The position numbers and the translations under genes are program-made. DNA of 64,000 nt from an uncultured Bacteroidales bacterium (GTDB taxonomy: Bacteria > Bacteroidota > Bacteroidia > Bacteroidales > Bacteroidaceae). Shown piece by piece: positions 7,506 through 16,189 of this stretch (the stretch's first letter is position 1; every line of letters begins with the position of its first letter). Below the pieces are notes generated by a model, which was not told the DNA's origin, did not search any database, and worked only from the letters and a program-made list of their open reading frames with translations. Where the stretch lies: assembly GCA_902799685.1 (NCBI GenBank), contig CADCBO010000021.1, forward strand, positions 1 to 64,000. Direction: 5' to 3'.

Positions 7506-9191
7506 ATGGCAAGATTAATTTACAGAACTCCTGATTGCGACATGAACGCCACGAGCGTCATCAAAATGTATGAAGACAGTTTCCGCCGTCACTGGGACAA
7601 TGAAGCCCTGGCCGATTTCCGCGGAGAGCGTATAACATATGCCGAGCTGGCCAAGCGCGTTGCGCGCGTACATATCCTGCTTGAGAACGCTGGAATCAAT
7701 CCTGGCGATAAGGTTGCGCTTTGCGGCAAGAACTGCCTTGCATGGGGAGTGGCTTTCTTTGGCGTATATACATACGGTGCAATTCCCGTACCTATCCTTA
7801 ATGATTTCAAACCGGGTAACGTCCATACTCTGGTCAATCACTCCGAGGCCAAGCTGCTTATGGTGGGTGATGTGGTAATAAAAGGTATGGTTCCCGCCGA
7901 AATGCCTGAAATCCTGGGCATGATCCTGATGAACGATATGTCACTGCAGTTCAGCCGCTCCAAGGAGCTTGACAAGGCTATGGCTACTCTTGATGAGTGC
8001 TTTGACAAGAAGTATCCCAAGGGCTTTACCAAGGATGACATCAAGTATGAGGCCGAGAAGGATACCAATGACCTGGCCGTCCTGAACTATACATCGGGCA
8101 CCACAGGTGATCCGAAGGGTGTTATGGTTCCTTATCGCGCCATGCTGGTAAACCTCAAGTTCGCTTGCGGCGTGCTGCCTCTTACCAAAGGAGAGACGGT
8201 GGTTTCAATACTCCCCATGGCCCATATGTTCGGCCTGGCATTCCAGCTCATGTTTGAGCTGCTGCTGGGTGCAAGCATCTGCTATCTGGGCAAGATGCCT
8301 TCACCCAAGATCCTGTTTGACGCTTTCGCCGAGGAGAAGCCCAAACTCATCATTACCGTTCCTCTGGTAATAGAAAAGGTAATCAAGCAGAAGATACAGC
8401 CGGTTATGGAGAAACCTCTAATGAAGGTGCTCATGGCCATTCCCGGTGTGAACAAACTGATTGGTGGCAAGATCCGTTCCAAGATTATCGATGCATTCGG
8501 TGGTGAGATGGACAGCCTGATTGTAGGCGGCGCTGCTTTGAATGCTGATGTGGAGAAGATACTGCGTAAACTGCACTTCCCCTACACCGTGGGTTACGGC
8601 AGCACCGAGTGCGCTCCGCTCATCTCATATGTTGACTGGGAGAAGTATAAGGCCGGTTCATGCGGTATCGCCGTTCCCGGCTGCCCGGTCGAGGTGTTCA
8701 GCGATGCTCCCGGCAATGTGGGCGAGCTGCTGGTACGCGGTGACAACGTGATGCTTGGTTACTACAAGAATCCCAACGCCACACGTGATGTCATCGATCC
8801 CGAGGGCTGGTTCCACACCGGCGACCTGGGTACTATCGACAAGCAGGGTTACATCTATATCAAGGGCCGCAGCAAGAATATGATCCTGGGTCCCTCAGGC
8901 CAGAACATCTACCCTGAGGAGATTGAGGATATGTACATGAATCTGCCTATGGTGTCGGAAGTATTGGTTGTGGAGCGTGACCGCAAGCTCGTGGCTCTGG
9001 TATATCCGGATTACGATGCAGGCAAGGCCGCAGGTCTCAACCAGCAGCAGGTTCTGGCACACCTTGAGGATGACCGCAAGAAGATAAACGAGATGCTTCC
9101 CGGCTACTCACAGGTATCCAAGCTTGAGATCCGCACCGAGGAGTTTGAGAAGACTCCCAAACGCAGTATCCGCCGCGGTCTCTATAAGTAA
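7506..9191 (+). CDS. Long-chain fatty acid-CoA ligase / AMP-binding enzyme
   Basis: This 561-residue ANL-superfamily adenylating enzyme has the P-loop YTSGTTGDPKG (195-205), GYGSTECAP (A5-like motif), WFHTGDLG (A7) and KGRSKNMILGPSGQNIYPEEIE (A8 hinge). The final lysine region, EKTPKRSIRR, carries the A10 adenylation lysine. The family forms acyl-AMP from ATP and a carboxylate, then the CoA thioester. Bacteroidales keep several such ligases for fatty-acid uptake and membrane lipid recycling. ATG 7506 is chosen from promoter position; ATG 7542 (MNATSVIK) is possible. It is monocistronic: a riboswitch-led unit follows. Confidence 0.88.
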   Translation: MARLIYRTPDCDMNATSVIKMYEDSFRRHWDNEALADFRGERITYAELAKRVARVHILLENAGINPGDKVALCGKNCLAWGVAFFGVYTYGAIPVPILNDFKPGNVHTLVNHSEAKLLMVGDVVIKGMVPAEMPEILGMILMNDMSLQFSRSKELDKAMATLDECFDKKYPKGFTKDDIKYEAEKDTNDLAVLNYTSGTTGDPKGVMVPYRAMLVNLKFACGVLPLTKGETVVSILPMAHMFGLAFQLMFELLLGASICYLGKMPSPKILFDAFAEEKPKLIITVPLVIEKVIKQKIQPVMEKPLMKVLMAIPGVNKLIGGKIRSKIIDAFGGEMDSLIVGGAALNADVEKILRKLHFPYTVGYGSTECAPLISYVDWEKYKAGSCGIAVPGCPVEVFSDAPGNVGELLVRGDNVMLGYYKNPNATRDVIDPEGWFHTGDLGTIDKQGYIYIKGRSKNMILGPSGQNIYPEEIEDMYMNLPMVSEVLVVERDRKLVALVYPDYDAGKAAGLNQQQVLAHLEDDRKKINEMLPGYSQVSKLEIRTEEFEKTPKRSIRRGLYK

Positions 9192-9219
9192 GATTTTTTT
9201 TCCTCAATAAAATATTGAA

Positions 9220-9254
9220 GACAGAGGCTGACCTGTGACAGGCCGGCCTCTGTC
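9220..9254 (+). terminator. Hairpin after the acyl-CoA ligase
   Basis: GACAGAGGC (9220-9228) pairs with GCCTCTGTC (9246-9254); a second hairpin CCTGT-G-ACAGG lies inside. There is no U-tract, so it is a weak candidate for a transcript end or processing stem. Confidence 0.4.
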
Positions 9255-9269
9255 GCATTCCTGCCGCAC

Positions 9270-9314
9270 CTGTTGAAAACTTGTCCCGCAAAAGGGCTGT
9301 GAAGTTTTCAACAG
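9270..9314. repeat. Perfect 13-bp inverted repeat CTGTTGAAAACTT
   Basis: CTGTTGAAAACTT (9270-9282) is exactly complementary to AAGTTTTCAACAG (9302-9314); inside, GTCCC and GGGCT can pair further. It lies just upstream of the riboswitch promoter. CCTGTTGAAAAC recurs at 16168-16179 in front of the lplA gene. It could be a terminator lacking a U-tract or a regulator site. Confidence 0.5.
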
Positions 9315-9340
9315 ACCGTATCAACTGATTGTTTTTATAA

Positions 9341-9348
9341 TATCTTTG
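9341..9348 (+). promoter_or_regulatory. -7 box of the nrdDG unit
   Basis: TATCTTTG fits TAnnTTTG. It lies immediately before the riboswitch, so transcription would begin at about 9353 and include the whole aptamer. Confidence 0.65.
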
Positions 9349-9351
9349 TCC

Positions 9352-9530
9352 GCGTCATTGGTTTTCCAAGGGGCGGCTCCCCAAGGGAATAATCTGGAAT
9401 CCGGTGTAAGTCCGGGACAGTACCTGCTGCTGTAAATCCCATATTATAAGTCCGATGCACTCTATGCCACTGGCCTTTCGAGGCTGGGAAGGCGCATGGG
9501 ACGGGATAAGTCAGAAGACCTGCCAGTGAC
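9352..9530 (+). promoter_or_regulatory. Cobalamin (B12) riboswitch
   Basis: The conserved cobalamin aptamer elements occur in order: AAGGGAAT (9383), GGTG...AAGTCCGGGACAGT (9403-9422), CTGCTGTAA (~9426-9434), GCCACTGGCC then GGCTGGGAAGGC (9465-9493), and the B12 box CAGAAGACCTGCCAGTGA (from 9512). In the family, adenosylcobalamin binding normally lowers expression of the downstream gene. Here the target is the B12-independent class III ribonucleotide reductase. This fits the known logic of shutting off B12-independent isozymes when cobalamin, and hence a class II enzyme, is available. The stretch 9531-9581 would be the expression platform; it holds a small hairpin CTGCA-CCT-TGCAG and a second copy of GGGACGGGAT. 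Confidence 0.92.
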
Positions 9531-9581
9531 ATATTTTCTGCACCTTGCAGGACTACGGGGACGGGATTACATTTATTGATT

Positions 9582-11663
9582 ATGGAGACATATATAGTGA
9601 AACGTGATGGCAAACACGAGGTGTTTACCATCGACAAAATCAAGGCTGCTATTGCAAAGTCATTCCTGGCATCGGGGTCGTTTGCCACGGAAGAGGTCAT
9701 GACCGGAATCCTGAGCCATCTGTACATTCAGAGCGGCATCAGTGTGGAGGAGATCCAGAACCAGGTCGAGGTGGCTCTTATGGCCGAGGGCTATTATCAG
9801 GTTGCCAAGACGTACATGCTGTACCGCAACCGTCACGCCGAGGATCGTGAGACCAAGTCCAAGCTGGAATTCCTTATGGGCTATTGTCAGGCTGCGAACG
9901 CTGCCGAGGGCAGTAAGTTCGATGCCAATGCCAATGTTGAGAACAAGAACATCGCAACTCTGATAGGTGAGTTGCCTAAAAAGGGCTTTATCCGTCTTAA
10001 CCGCCGTCTGCTGTGCGACCGCATACGCCAGATGTTCGGCAAGGAGGTGGCCGACCAGTACATGAGCCTGCTGCACCAGCACTTCATCTACAAGAATGAT
10101 GAGACAAACCTGGCCAACTATTGCGCCAGCATAACCATGTACCCGTGGCTTCTGGGCGGCACCAAGTCAATAGGCGGTAATGCCACACAGCCTACAAACC
10201 TCAAGGCTTTCTGCGGCGGTTTCATCAACATGGTGTTCATGGTATCATCCATGCTGTCAGGTGCCTGCGCTACCCCGGAGTTCCTTATGTACATGAACTA
10301 CTTCATTGAGAAGGAGTACGGCGAGGATTACTACAAGCGTGCCGATGAGGTGGTTGACTTGAGCCTTAAGAAACGCACTATAGACAAGGTGATTACGGAC
10401 TGCTTCCAGCAGGTGGTATATTCAATCAACCAGCCTACCGGAGCACGTAACTTCCAGTCAGTGTTCTGGAACATCAGCTATTATGACCGCTACTACTTTG
10501 AGTCACTGTTCGGTGAGTTCCGCTTCCCGGACGGCGAGAAGCCTCATTGGGAGTCACTCAGCTGGTTGCAGAAGCGTTTCATGAAGTGGTTCAACCAGGA
10601 GCGTCTGCACTGCGTGCTTACTTTCCCCGTTGAGACCATGGCTCTGCTTACCGAGAACGGTGACGTTAAGGATAAGGAGTACGGTGATTTTACTGCCGAG
10701 ATGTATGCCGAGGGCCACTCATTCTTTACCTATGTAAGTGACAATGCCGATTCGCTGTCAAGCTGCTGCCGTCTAAGGAACCAGATTACCGATAACGGAT
10801 TCTCCTACACACTTGGTGCAGGTGGCGTGAGCACAGGTTCCAAGAGCGTGCTTACCATCAACCTGAACCGTTGCGTACAGTATGCATCACGCATGGGCAT
10901 ACCGTATCAGAAGTACATTGAGGAGGTGGTTGACCTTATGCACAAGGTTCAGCTGGCATACAATGAGAATCTTAAGGAGCTGCAGAACAAGGGTATGCTT
11001 CCGCTCTTTGACTCCGGTTACATCAACATCGGCCGCCAGTACCTTACTATCGGCGTAAACGGTTTGGTGGAGAGTGCTGAGTTCTTGGGTATCGAGATCA
11101 GTGACAATCCGCGTTACACTGAGTATGTACAGACCGTTCTGGGTATCATTGAGAAACTGAACAAGCAGTATCGCAGCAAGGGCGTGATGTTCAACTGTGA
11201 GATGATTCCTGCCGAGAACGTGGGTGTAAAGAACGCCAAGTGGGACAAGGAGGACGGTTATGTGGTACCGCGTGACTGCTATAACAGCTACTTCTATAAG
11301 GTTGAGGACAATACCCTGAACGTGATTGACCGCTTCCGTCTGCATGGTGTCAAGTACATTGAACACCTGACCGGCGGATCGGCACTGCACTGCAACCTGG
11401 AGGAGCATCTGTCCAAGGCACAGTACCGCCAGCTGTTGCGCGTGGCTGCACAGGAGGGTTGCAACTACTTTACGTTCAACATTCCCAACACCATCTGCAA
11501 CGAATGCGGTACCATCGACAAGCGCTATCTTAAAGAGTGCCCGCACTGCCACTCTACCAATGTGGATTACCTGACACGTATCATCGGATACATGAAGCGC
11601 GTGAGCAACTTCTCGGCTGCCCGTCAGGTTGAGGCCGCCAAGCGTTATTACGCTACGCTTTAA
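9582..11663 (+). CDS. nrdD: Anaerobic (class III) ribonucleoside-triphosphate reductase
   Basis: Start ATG 9582 (METYIVKRDG); an in-frame TTG six bases upstream is less likely. The 693 residues begin with an ATP-cone (about 3-92) that sets allosteric activity, followed by the glycyl-radical barrel. The C-terminus shows the zinc site Cys639, Cys642 (CNEC) and Cys653, Cys656 (CPHC), then the radical loop RIIGYMKR with Gly669 as the radical site. The enzyme reduces ribonucleotides to deoxyribonucleotides under anoxia using formate or thioredoxin as reductant and is inactivated by oxygen. The nrdG activase gene overlaps it by one base, and the cobalamin riboswitch precedes it. Length is near the E. 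coli enzyme (712). Confidence 0.95.
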   Translation: METYIVKRDGKHEVFTIDKIKAAIAKSFLASGSFATEEVMTGILSHLYIQSGISVEEIQNQVEVALMAEGYYQVAKTYMLYRNRHAEDRETKSKLEFLMGYCQAANAAEGSKFDANANVENKNIATLIGELPKKGFIRLNRRLLCDRIRQMFGKEVADQYMSLLHQHFIYKNDETNLANYCASITMYPWLLGGTKSIGGNATQPTNLKAFCGGFINMVFMVSSMLSGACATPEFLMYMNYFIEKEYGEDYYKRADEVVDLSLKKRTIDKVITDCFQQVVYSINQPTGARNFQSVFWNISYYDRYYFESLFGEFRFPDGEKPHWESLSWLQKRFMKWFNQERLHCVLTFPVETMALLTENGDVKDKEYGDFTAEMYAEGHSFFTYVSDNADSLSSCCRLRNQITDNGFSYTLGAGGVSTGSKSVLTINLNRCVQYASRMGIPYQKYIEEVVDLMHKVQLAYNENLKELQNKGMLPLFDSGYINIGRQYLTIGVNGLVESAEFLGIEISDNPRYTEYVQTVLGIIEKLNKQYRSKGVMFNCEMIPAENVGVKNAKWDKEDGYVVPRDCYNSYFYKVEDNTLNVIDRFRLHGVKYIEHLTGGSALHCNLEEHLSKAQYRQLLRVAAQEGCNYFTFNIPNTICNECGTIDKRYLKECPHCHSTNVDYLTRIIGYMKRVSNFSAARQVEAAKRYYATL

Positions 11664-12118
11664 TGAAGATAGCATCATACGATATTGTTTTTCAGGACGT
11701 TCCGGGAGAGGTTACGCTTTCGCTTAACCTCTCCCAGTGTCCTAACCGTTGTCCTGGCTGTCATAGTCCGCAGCTGCAGGATGACATAGGTCTGCCGCTT
11801 GATGATGCTCTTTTGGACGGCCTGCTGGAACGTTACGGCCGTGACGTGACTTGCGTATGTTTCATGGGCGGCGACCGCAATCCGGAGGAGGTGATGCGTC
11901 TGGCCGGCCGCGTGCATGCGGCAGGACTCAAGACCGCGTGGTACTCCGGTCGTCAGCAGCTCCCGGACTGCTTCAATGCGGAATTACTGGACTTTGTCAA
12001 GGTGGGGCCTTACGTTGAGAGCCTTGGTCCGCTTCCCAGTCCTGATACCAACCAGCGCATGTACAGGATTGAGAACGGGAAAATGACGGATATTACCATT
12101 AGCTTCAGAAAAAAATGA
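11663..12118 (+). CDS. nrdG: Anaerobic ribonucleotide reductase-activating protein
   Basis: This 151-residue radical-SAM activase has the 4Fe-4S motif C-x3-C-x2-C (Cys26, Cys30, Cys33, CPNRCPGC) in the loop after the first strand. MGGDRNPEEV is the equivalent of the GGE SAM-binding segment, although the usual Glu is replaced (GGD). It uses S-adenosylmethionine and an electron to place the glycyl radical on NrdD. Its ATG overlaps the nrdD stop (TAATG), giving tight co-translation. Being one of the smallest radical SAM proteins is normal for NrdG. Confidence 0.93.
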   Translation: MKIASYDIVFQDVPGEVTLSLNLSQCPNRCPGCHSPQLQDDIGLPLDDALLDGLLERYGRDVTCVCFMGGDRNPEEVMRLAGRVHAAGLKTAWYSGRQQLPDCFNAELLDFVKVGPYVESLGPLPSPDTNQRMYRIENGKMTDITISFRKK

Positions 12119-12189
12119 CCCCCGGGTGATTCTTATATTTATTTAAGAATTATTCAAACAATACAAAGGGATGCTCTCTCTTTGTGTTG

Positions 12190-12197
12190 TAATTTTG
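12190..12197 (+). promoter_or_regulatory. -7 box directly before the barrel protein
   Basis: TAATTTTG fits TAnnTTTG but ends only 5 bp before the ATG at 12203, leaving little or no 5' leader. A good -33 element is not evident. Confidence 0.45.
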
Positions 12198-12202
12198 CAG
12201 GC

Positions 12203-14929
12203 ATGAATTTGAAGAGGTATTTTGTGACGGTGGCTATGATAGCCGTCTTTGCGGGAGCGATGGCACAGGACTGGAGCAGTCCAGAGACAGAGTCAATGCT
12301 TCGCACCTATGTCAAGCAGATATTCCAGATAAACGGTCGTGTTTACGGTATAGATGACTTTGAACCTGAGCCCTATCCGCTACAGGGGGCTAACGTGGTG
12401 GTTACCTGCATGGGCGACACCACTTCTTTTGACGGTGCGGCAGCCGATAAGGACGGTAGTTTCTGGACCTACATGTCACGTCGGGACCGGCTTAAGGACA
12501 CACGTCTGCGCATCAGGATTTCATACATAGGAATGCAGACGCTGGATTCAATCATAGATCCGCCTATGAAAAGGGAGAGCGGTATCCATACCTACACCGT
12601 AGAACTGGATTCCATTGTGCTGCGCAGCGATCCGCTTACGGCCGAGGAGTTCGAGATTGTGGCAGAGCTCCAGAGAATGTACCAGCGTGGCGACACTATC
12701 ATATTCAATGCCGATGCCTACGAGATGCCCACAGGCAGCGTGTTGCTGGATCTGGTGCGCCGTCTGCCCGGACTTAAGTACCAGGATGGCAAGATGACCT
12801 ATCTGGGGCGTGACATAAATGAGATACGTCTTAACGGTGACTCTTTCTTTAAGCGCGACATGAGCATAGCGCTCAATAACATGCCAACCGAAAAGCTCAA
12901 GAGCCTGAAGGTCTATGAAGTGCCCGATGACACTCTGAACGTGATGAGTGACAATCACCTCGTCATGGATATGGAGACCAAGGAACCCATGGACCGTACC
13001 ATTTTCGCAAACGTTGAGGTGGGTACCACCGAGAACTTTGACAGGTATAGGTTTGAGATTGACGGGTCAATGTGGAAAGAGGGTGGTTCAGAGCTCTATG
13101 GATCGTACTCCAGGAATACCATACCCTATGAGTACTCCAACCAGCTCAAGACAGAGAATTCAAACGGCAATCTCTATTACAGCAAGGAGTTTGACAAAGT
13201 CTCGGTAAACGCATCGGCAGGTTACGGAAGCAACTATAACGAGAACAAGAGTGCAAACTATAACAAGATGTTCATGCCGGAGTTCACCCAGAACTCCGTG
13301 AGTGAGAACGCCAGCTCCAACGGCGGACACAACTGGAACGGCAGTGTGGGGATGAACGGCCGCGTCAACGATAAGACATGGTATAATCTGAACATGGATA
13401 TGTCCAGGAACTGGAGCAATAACAGCAGCTATTCCATCGATTCCATATCGAATGAGGGCGAAGGTCTGATAAGCTCCACATTCCAGTCAAGTTCAGGTGA
13501 GAATACAGGCAGTTCATACAATGTGAACGGAGGGATGAACAAGACATTCGGCAAGGATGACAAGTATCATTTCAATCTTTATATGAGGGTGGGGCGGTCT
13601 GATAATGACGGTATCAGTACAAATATTTCCGAGAGCCGTTTTGCGCAGTTGGGAGACAGTATTCGCAAGGTTAACCACAGGATTTACACACCCTCGCATA
13701 CAAACAGCTATAGTGCCAATATCAGCCTTAACCGCCAGATAGGTGAGTACGGTTATCTGGGAGTTGGTTACAACTTCTCGTTCGATGACGGTAAGAGCAT
13801 ACAGCGTTATGAGGATGTGGGTGCGGACGGCACGCTTAGTGAAGTGGATTCGCTCTATTATGACCGTAGGAACAGCAACCTAAACAACACATTTGATCTG
13901 GATTATTTCTATTCTGATTCGGTCTATAGGATAAATATGTCGGCCAATATGGCTCCGGTGCTGATGACCATTGATAACCTGAACAGGGCCAAGGATGACG
14001 AGCATATCCGATACTCCGGCATACGATATTCGGTCAATGCCAATTTCAGGATGAAAGTGTTCAAGAAGAGCCAGATAGGGCTGGGGTATAACGGCTCCAA
14101 CGGCCTTCCGGGTGTGGAGCAGCTCTCCATGGTCACAGACTACAGTGACCCGATGAACATACGAGAGGGTAACAGCAACCTCAAGAACTCTTTCTCTCAT
14201 GACGTGAATCTTGAGTTCCAGTTACAGTCATGGATGCGTACGCGTGTGAGCTATGGGACGACTTTGAATGCCATTACCACACTCACCCGGCTTGACAGAC
14301 AGACAGGTGCCCGCATAACATCGCCCGAAAACATTAACGGCAGTTGGAATGTGAGTGAATACCTGTTTCTGACATATCCGTTCCAGGACCTTTCGGTCAA
14401 CTTTACAGCCAACCACTCGTTGCGTCATAATGTGGCTTATGTACAGTCATTCACTGATGCGTCGGCCCAGAAGAGCGCTACAGACTATCATCAGGTAAGT
14501 CTCAATCTGGAGGGCGCATACTCCGATCAGTTCTGGGTCATTCGCGGTGATTTGGGCTACACAATGGATCACAGCAAGAGTGACTATCTGGATAATGCCA
14601 GCGGAGGTAAACGGTTCAATGCCAGTGCAGAGCTATCTTACCAGTCATCCATAGGACTTGGCGCGTCAACAAGGTGCAGTTACAACCATCCGTTCGGGTA
14701 TGAGATGGAGTCTGCCAACCGTCCGGAGTGCCTGTGGAGCATTTCGGCCGAATGGAGCTTCCTCAAGAGCCGTCAGGCAACGCTTAGCCTTACATGGCGT
14801 GACATACTCAAGTCCTATAACGGATTCTATGCATCTGTGTCCGGCACAAGCTGGAATGAGAGCCGCACGTTTGGCGACACATCCATGTTCGTTATCTCAT
14901 TCAGCTACCGTTTCAACAGTTTCAGATAA
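12203..14929 (+). CDS. Outer-membrane beta-barrel protein with TonB-type plug (OMP_b-brl_3-like)
   Basis: Start ATG 12203 gives a signal peptide (MNLKRYFVTVAMIAVFAGAM, cleaved after AQ) and 908 residues. A degenerate carboxypeptidase-regulatory-like domain (GANVVVTCMGDTTSFDGAAADKDGSFW) comes first. Then a plug-like region follows with GSVLLDLVRRLPGL, GRDINEIRLNGDSFFKRD and LNNMPTEKLKSLKVYE, the hallmark of Bacteroidota barrel proteins related to TonB-dependent receptors. The remaining ~640 residues are alternating amphipathic strands ending in an aromatic-rich ...VISFSYRFNSFR. The ligand is unknown; no SusD partner is adjacent, so it is not a typical glycan-uptake pair. Its 3' end overlaps the convergent AraC gene by 25 bp. 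Confidence 0.82.
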   Translation: MNLKRYFVTVAMIAVFAGAMAQDWSSPETESMLRTYVKQIFQINGRVYGIDDFEPEPYPLQGANVVVTCMGDTTSFDGAAADKDGSFWTYMSRRDRLKDTRLRIRISYIGMQTLDSIIDPPMKRESGIHTYTVELDSIVLRSDPLTAEEFEIVAELQRMYQRGDTIIFNADAYEMPTGSVLLDLVRRLPGLKYQDGKMTYLGRDINEIRLNGDSFFKRDMSIALNNMPTEKLKSLKVYEVPDDTLNVMSDNHLVMDMETKEPMDRTIFANVEVGTTENFDRYRFEIDGSMWKEGGSELYGSYSRNTIPYEYSNQLKTENSNGNLYYSKEFDKVSVNASAGYGSNYNENKSANYNKMFMPEFTQNSVSENASSNGGHNWNGSVGMNGRVNDKTWYNLNMDMSRNWSNNSSYSIDSISNEGEGLISSTFQSSSGENTGSSYNVNGGMNKTFGKDDKYHFNLYMRVGRSDNDGISTNISESRFAQLGDSIRKVNHRIYTPSHTNSYSANISLNRQIGEYGYLGVGYNFSFDDGKSIQRYEDVGADGTLSEVDSLYYDRRNSNLNNTFDLDYFYSDSVYRINMSANMAPVLMTIDNLNRAKDDEHIRYSGIRYSVNANFRMKVFKKSQIGLGYNGSNGLPGVEQLSMVTDYSDPMNIREGNSNLKNSFSHDVNLEFQLQSWMRTRVSYGTTLNAITTLTRLDRQTGARITSPENINGSWNVSEYLFLTYPFQDLSVNFTANHSLRHNVAYVQSFTDASAQKSATDYHQVSLNLEGAYSDQFWVIRGDLGYTMDHSKSDYLDNASGGKRFNASAELSYQSSIGLGASTRCSYNHPFGYEMESANRPECLWSISAEWSFLKSRQATLSLTWRDILKSYNGFYASVSGTSWNESRTFGDTSMFVISFSYRFNSFR

Positions 14930-15831
14930 TCCTCCTGATGGGAATTCTTCTTGCGCAGGGCGTTTGGGCTGACTCCGGCATTTTTCTTTATGAACTTGCT
15001 GAATGACGCCTGATCCGGGAAACAGAGTTCATTGGCTATCTCCTGTATGCTCATTTCGGATGCCAGTATCATGGCACGGGCGGTAGAATATAAAAGATTT
15101 GAAATGATGGAACTCAGTGTCTTGCCGAATACGCTGGTTGCTATCTGATTGAGATACTGCGGGGTGAGGAACATCTGTTCCGCGTAGAAAGCCACCTGAT
15201 GTTCCTTACGGTAGTTGTTTACAATAAGGTGGTACAACTGTCGTGCAAGATTCTGCTTGCGGGTCAATGGCTTTTCGTTGTCTGTTGCCACATTCTGCTG
15301 CTCCTGCATCATGTTGTCAAGTTCCACATGATGCCATGTTATTGCAAGCCTGATGAGTGCAACCTTGTTTGGAGAGTCCGGCCTGATTATCTGTTCAATA
15401 ATGCGGTCTGTGCACTCCTTCATGATTTGAGCCTCTTGAGTGTTGAGTCTAATTATGGGATTGAAGTAGGTCTGAATCCATCTTTCGGATTTGACAAGAT
15501 AGTTCAGGTGCACTGACAGATTGTTGCCGTTAGGGTCAAAAAGCAGGCAACGTAACCTGTAATCATCTCCGCACTCTATGATACGGCATGTGTGGGTGGG
15601 TGCCAGAATGAACAGATCACCGCGTTCCACTCTATACACCTCATTGTTGAATTCATATATAGCATACCCATGTGTAGTATATCCTATAGCAAAGGCATCA
15701 ATGGCAAAAAGTCCTTGCGATGATTTCCCGTCGGCAAAATGGGCATCAAATACCGCTATCTGGTCTTTATAAATGACCGCTGGCCATTCTGTAGGTACAT
15801 TTGCAATCTCTTTGATACTGTATCTCTTCAT
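14905..15831 (-). CDS. AraC-family transcriptional regulator
   Basis: Start ATG 15831 (MKRYSIKEIANVP) is preferred over the upstream extension because a good promoter (15898-15905) lies between; this gives 308 residues. The N-terminal part looks like an AraC-type cupin (YTTHGYAIYEFNNEVYRVERGDLFILAP). The C-terminal ~100 residues hold the two helix-turn-helix units: FYAEQMFLTPQYLNQIATSVFGK and the signature SIQEIANELCFPDQASFSKFIKKNAGVSP. It presumably binds DNA in response to a small molecule or stress cue. Its targets may include the convergent barrel gene or the divergent lplA-gcv operon. The 25-bp 3' overlap with the barrel gene means the two transcripts are antisense at their ends. Confidence 0.9.
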   Translation of the reverse strand: MKRYSIKEIANVPTEWPAVIYKDQIAVFDAHFADGKSSQGLFAIDAFAIGYTTHGYAIYEFNNEVYRVERGDLFILAPTHTCRIIECGDDYRLRCLLFDPNGNNLSVHLNYLVKSERWIQTYFNPIIRLNTQEAQIMKECTDRIIEQIIRPDSPNKVALIRLAITWHHVELDNMMQEQQNVATDNEKPLTRKQNLARQLYHLIVNNYRKEHQVAFYAEQMFLTPQYLNQIATSVFGKTLSSIISNLLYSTARAMILASEMSIQEIANELCFPDQASFSKFIKKNAGVSPNALRKKNSHQEDYLKLLKR

Positions 15832-15897
15832 GATTTCTGTCTTGTTGTTAAACAATAATAGAGAGGCAGGGTTTCGTTTTCGACAACCAAGATAGGA

Positions 15898-15905
15898 CAA
15901 ATATA
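15898..15905 (-). promoter_or_regulatory. Promoter of the AraC gene
   Basis: On the minus strand TATATTTG matches TAnnTTTG, with TTG 21 bp upstream (15927-15929) as a -33 element, about 67 bp from the ATG. Confidence 0.7.
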
Positions 15906-16107
15906 TAGTGATTGTTTCAAAATTGACAATTTTTTTTATTTTTTGGAATTATCAGTTCCGAATGATATGCTGATATTTGCATTGCAATCTGTGGCTGTCG
16001 TGACGACATTCCGGATTGTAAAGGCAATGTTGGAATGAATAGGTGTCCGTAAATGTGTCTTGAGTTCTTTCCTTTTCATGACTCACAGATGCATGGACCC
16101 CGGATAG

Positions 16108-16144
16108 ATGGCAGTCTTGTAAGGTTGGCTGCCATTTATTTTTG
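16108..16144 (+). promoter_or_regulatory. Hairpin ending in a -7-like box, lplA leader
   Basis: ATGGCAG (16108-16114) pairs with CTGCCAT (16129-16135) around a 14-nt loop. It is followed by TTATTTTTG, whose last eight bases (16137-16144) match TAnnTTTG. It may be an upstream promoter of the lplA-gcv operon or a terminator of an unannotated transcript. The remainder of the 410-bp gap 15832-16241 shows no coding potential I can support. Confidence 0.4.
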
Positions 16145-16189
16145 TACCGCATAAAAATAGCTGAAAACCTGTTGAAAACCTTTTTACGG

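Noticed and set aside
10887..11678. A 263-codon leftward open frame.
   Set aside because: It is antisense to the catalytic part and glycyl-radical end of nrdD, whose motifs are unequivocal.
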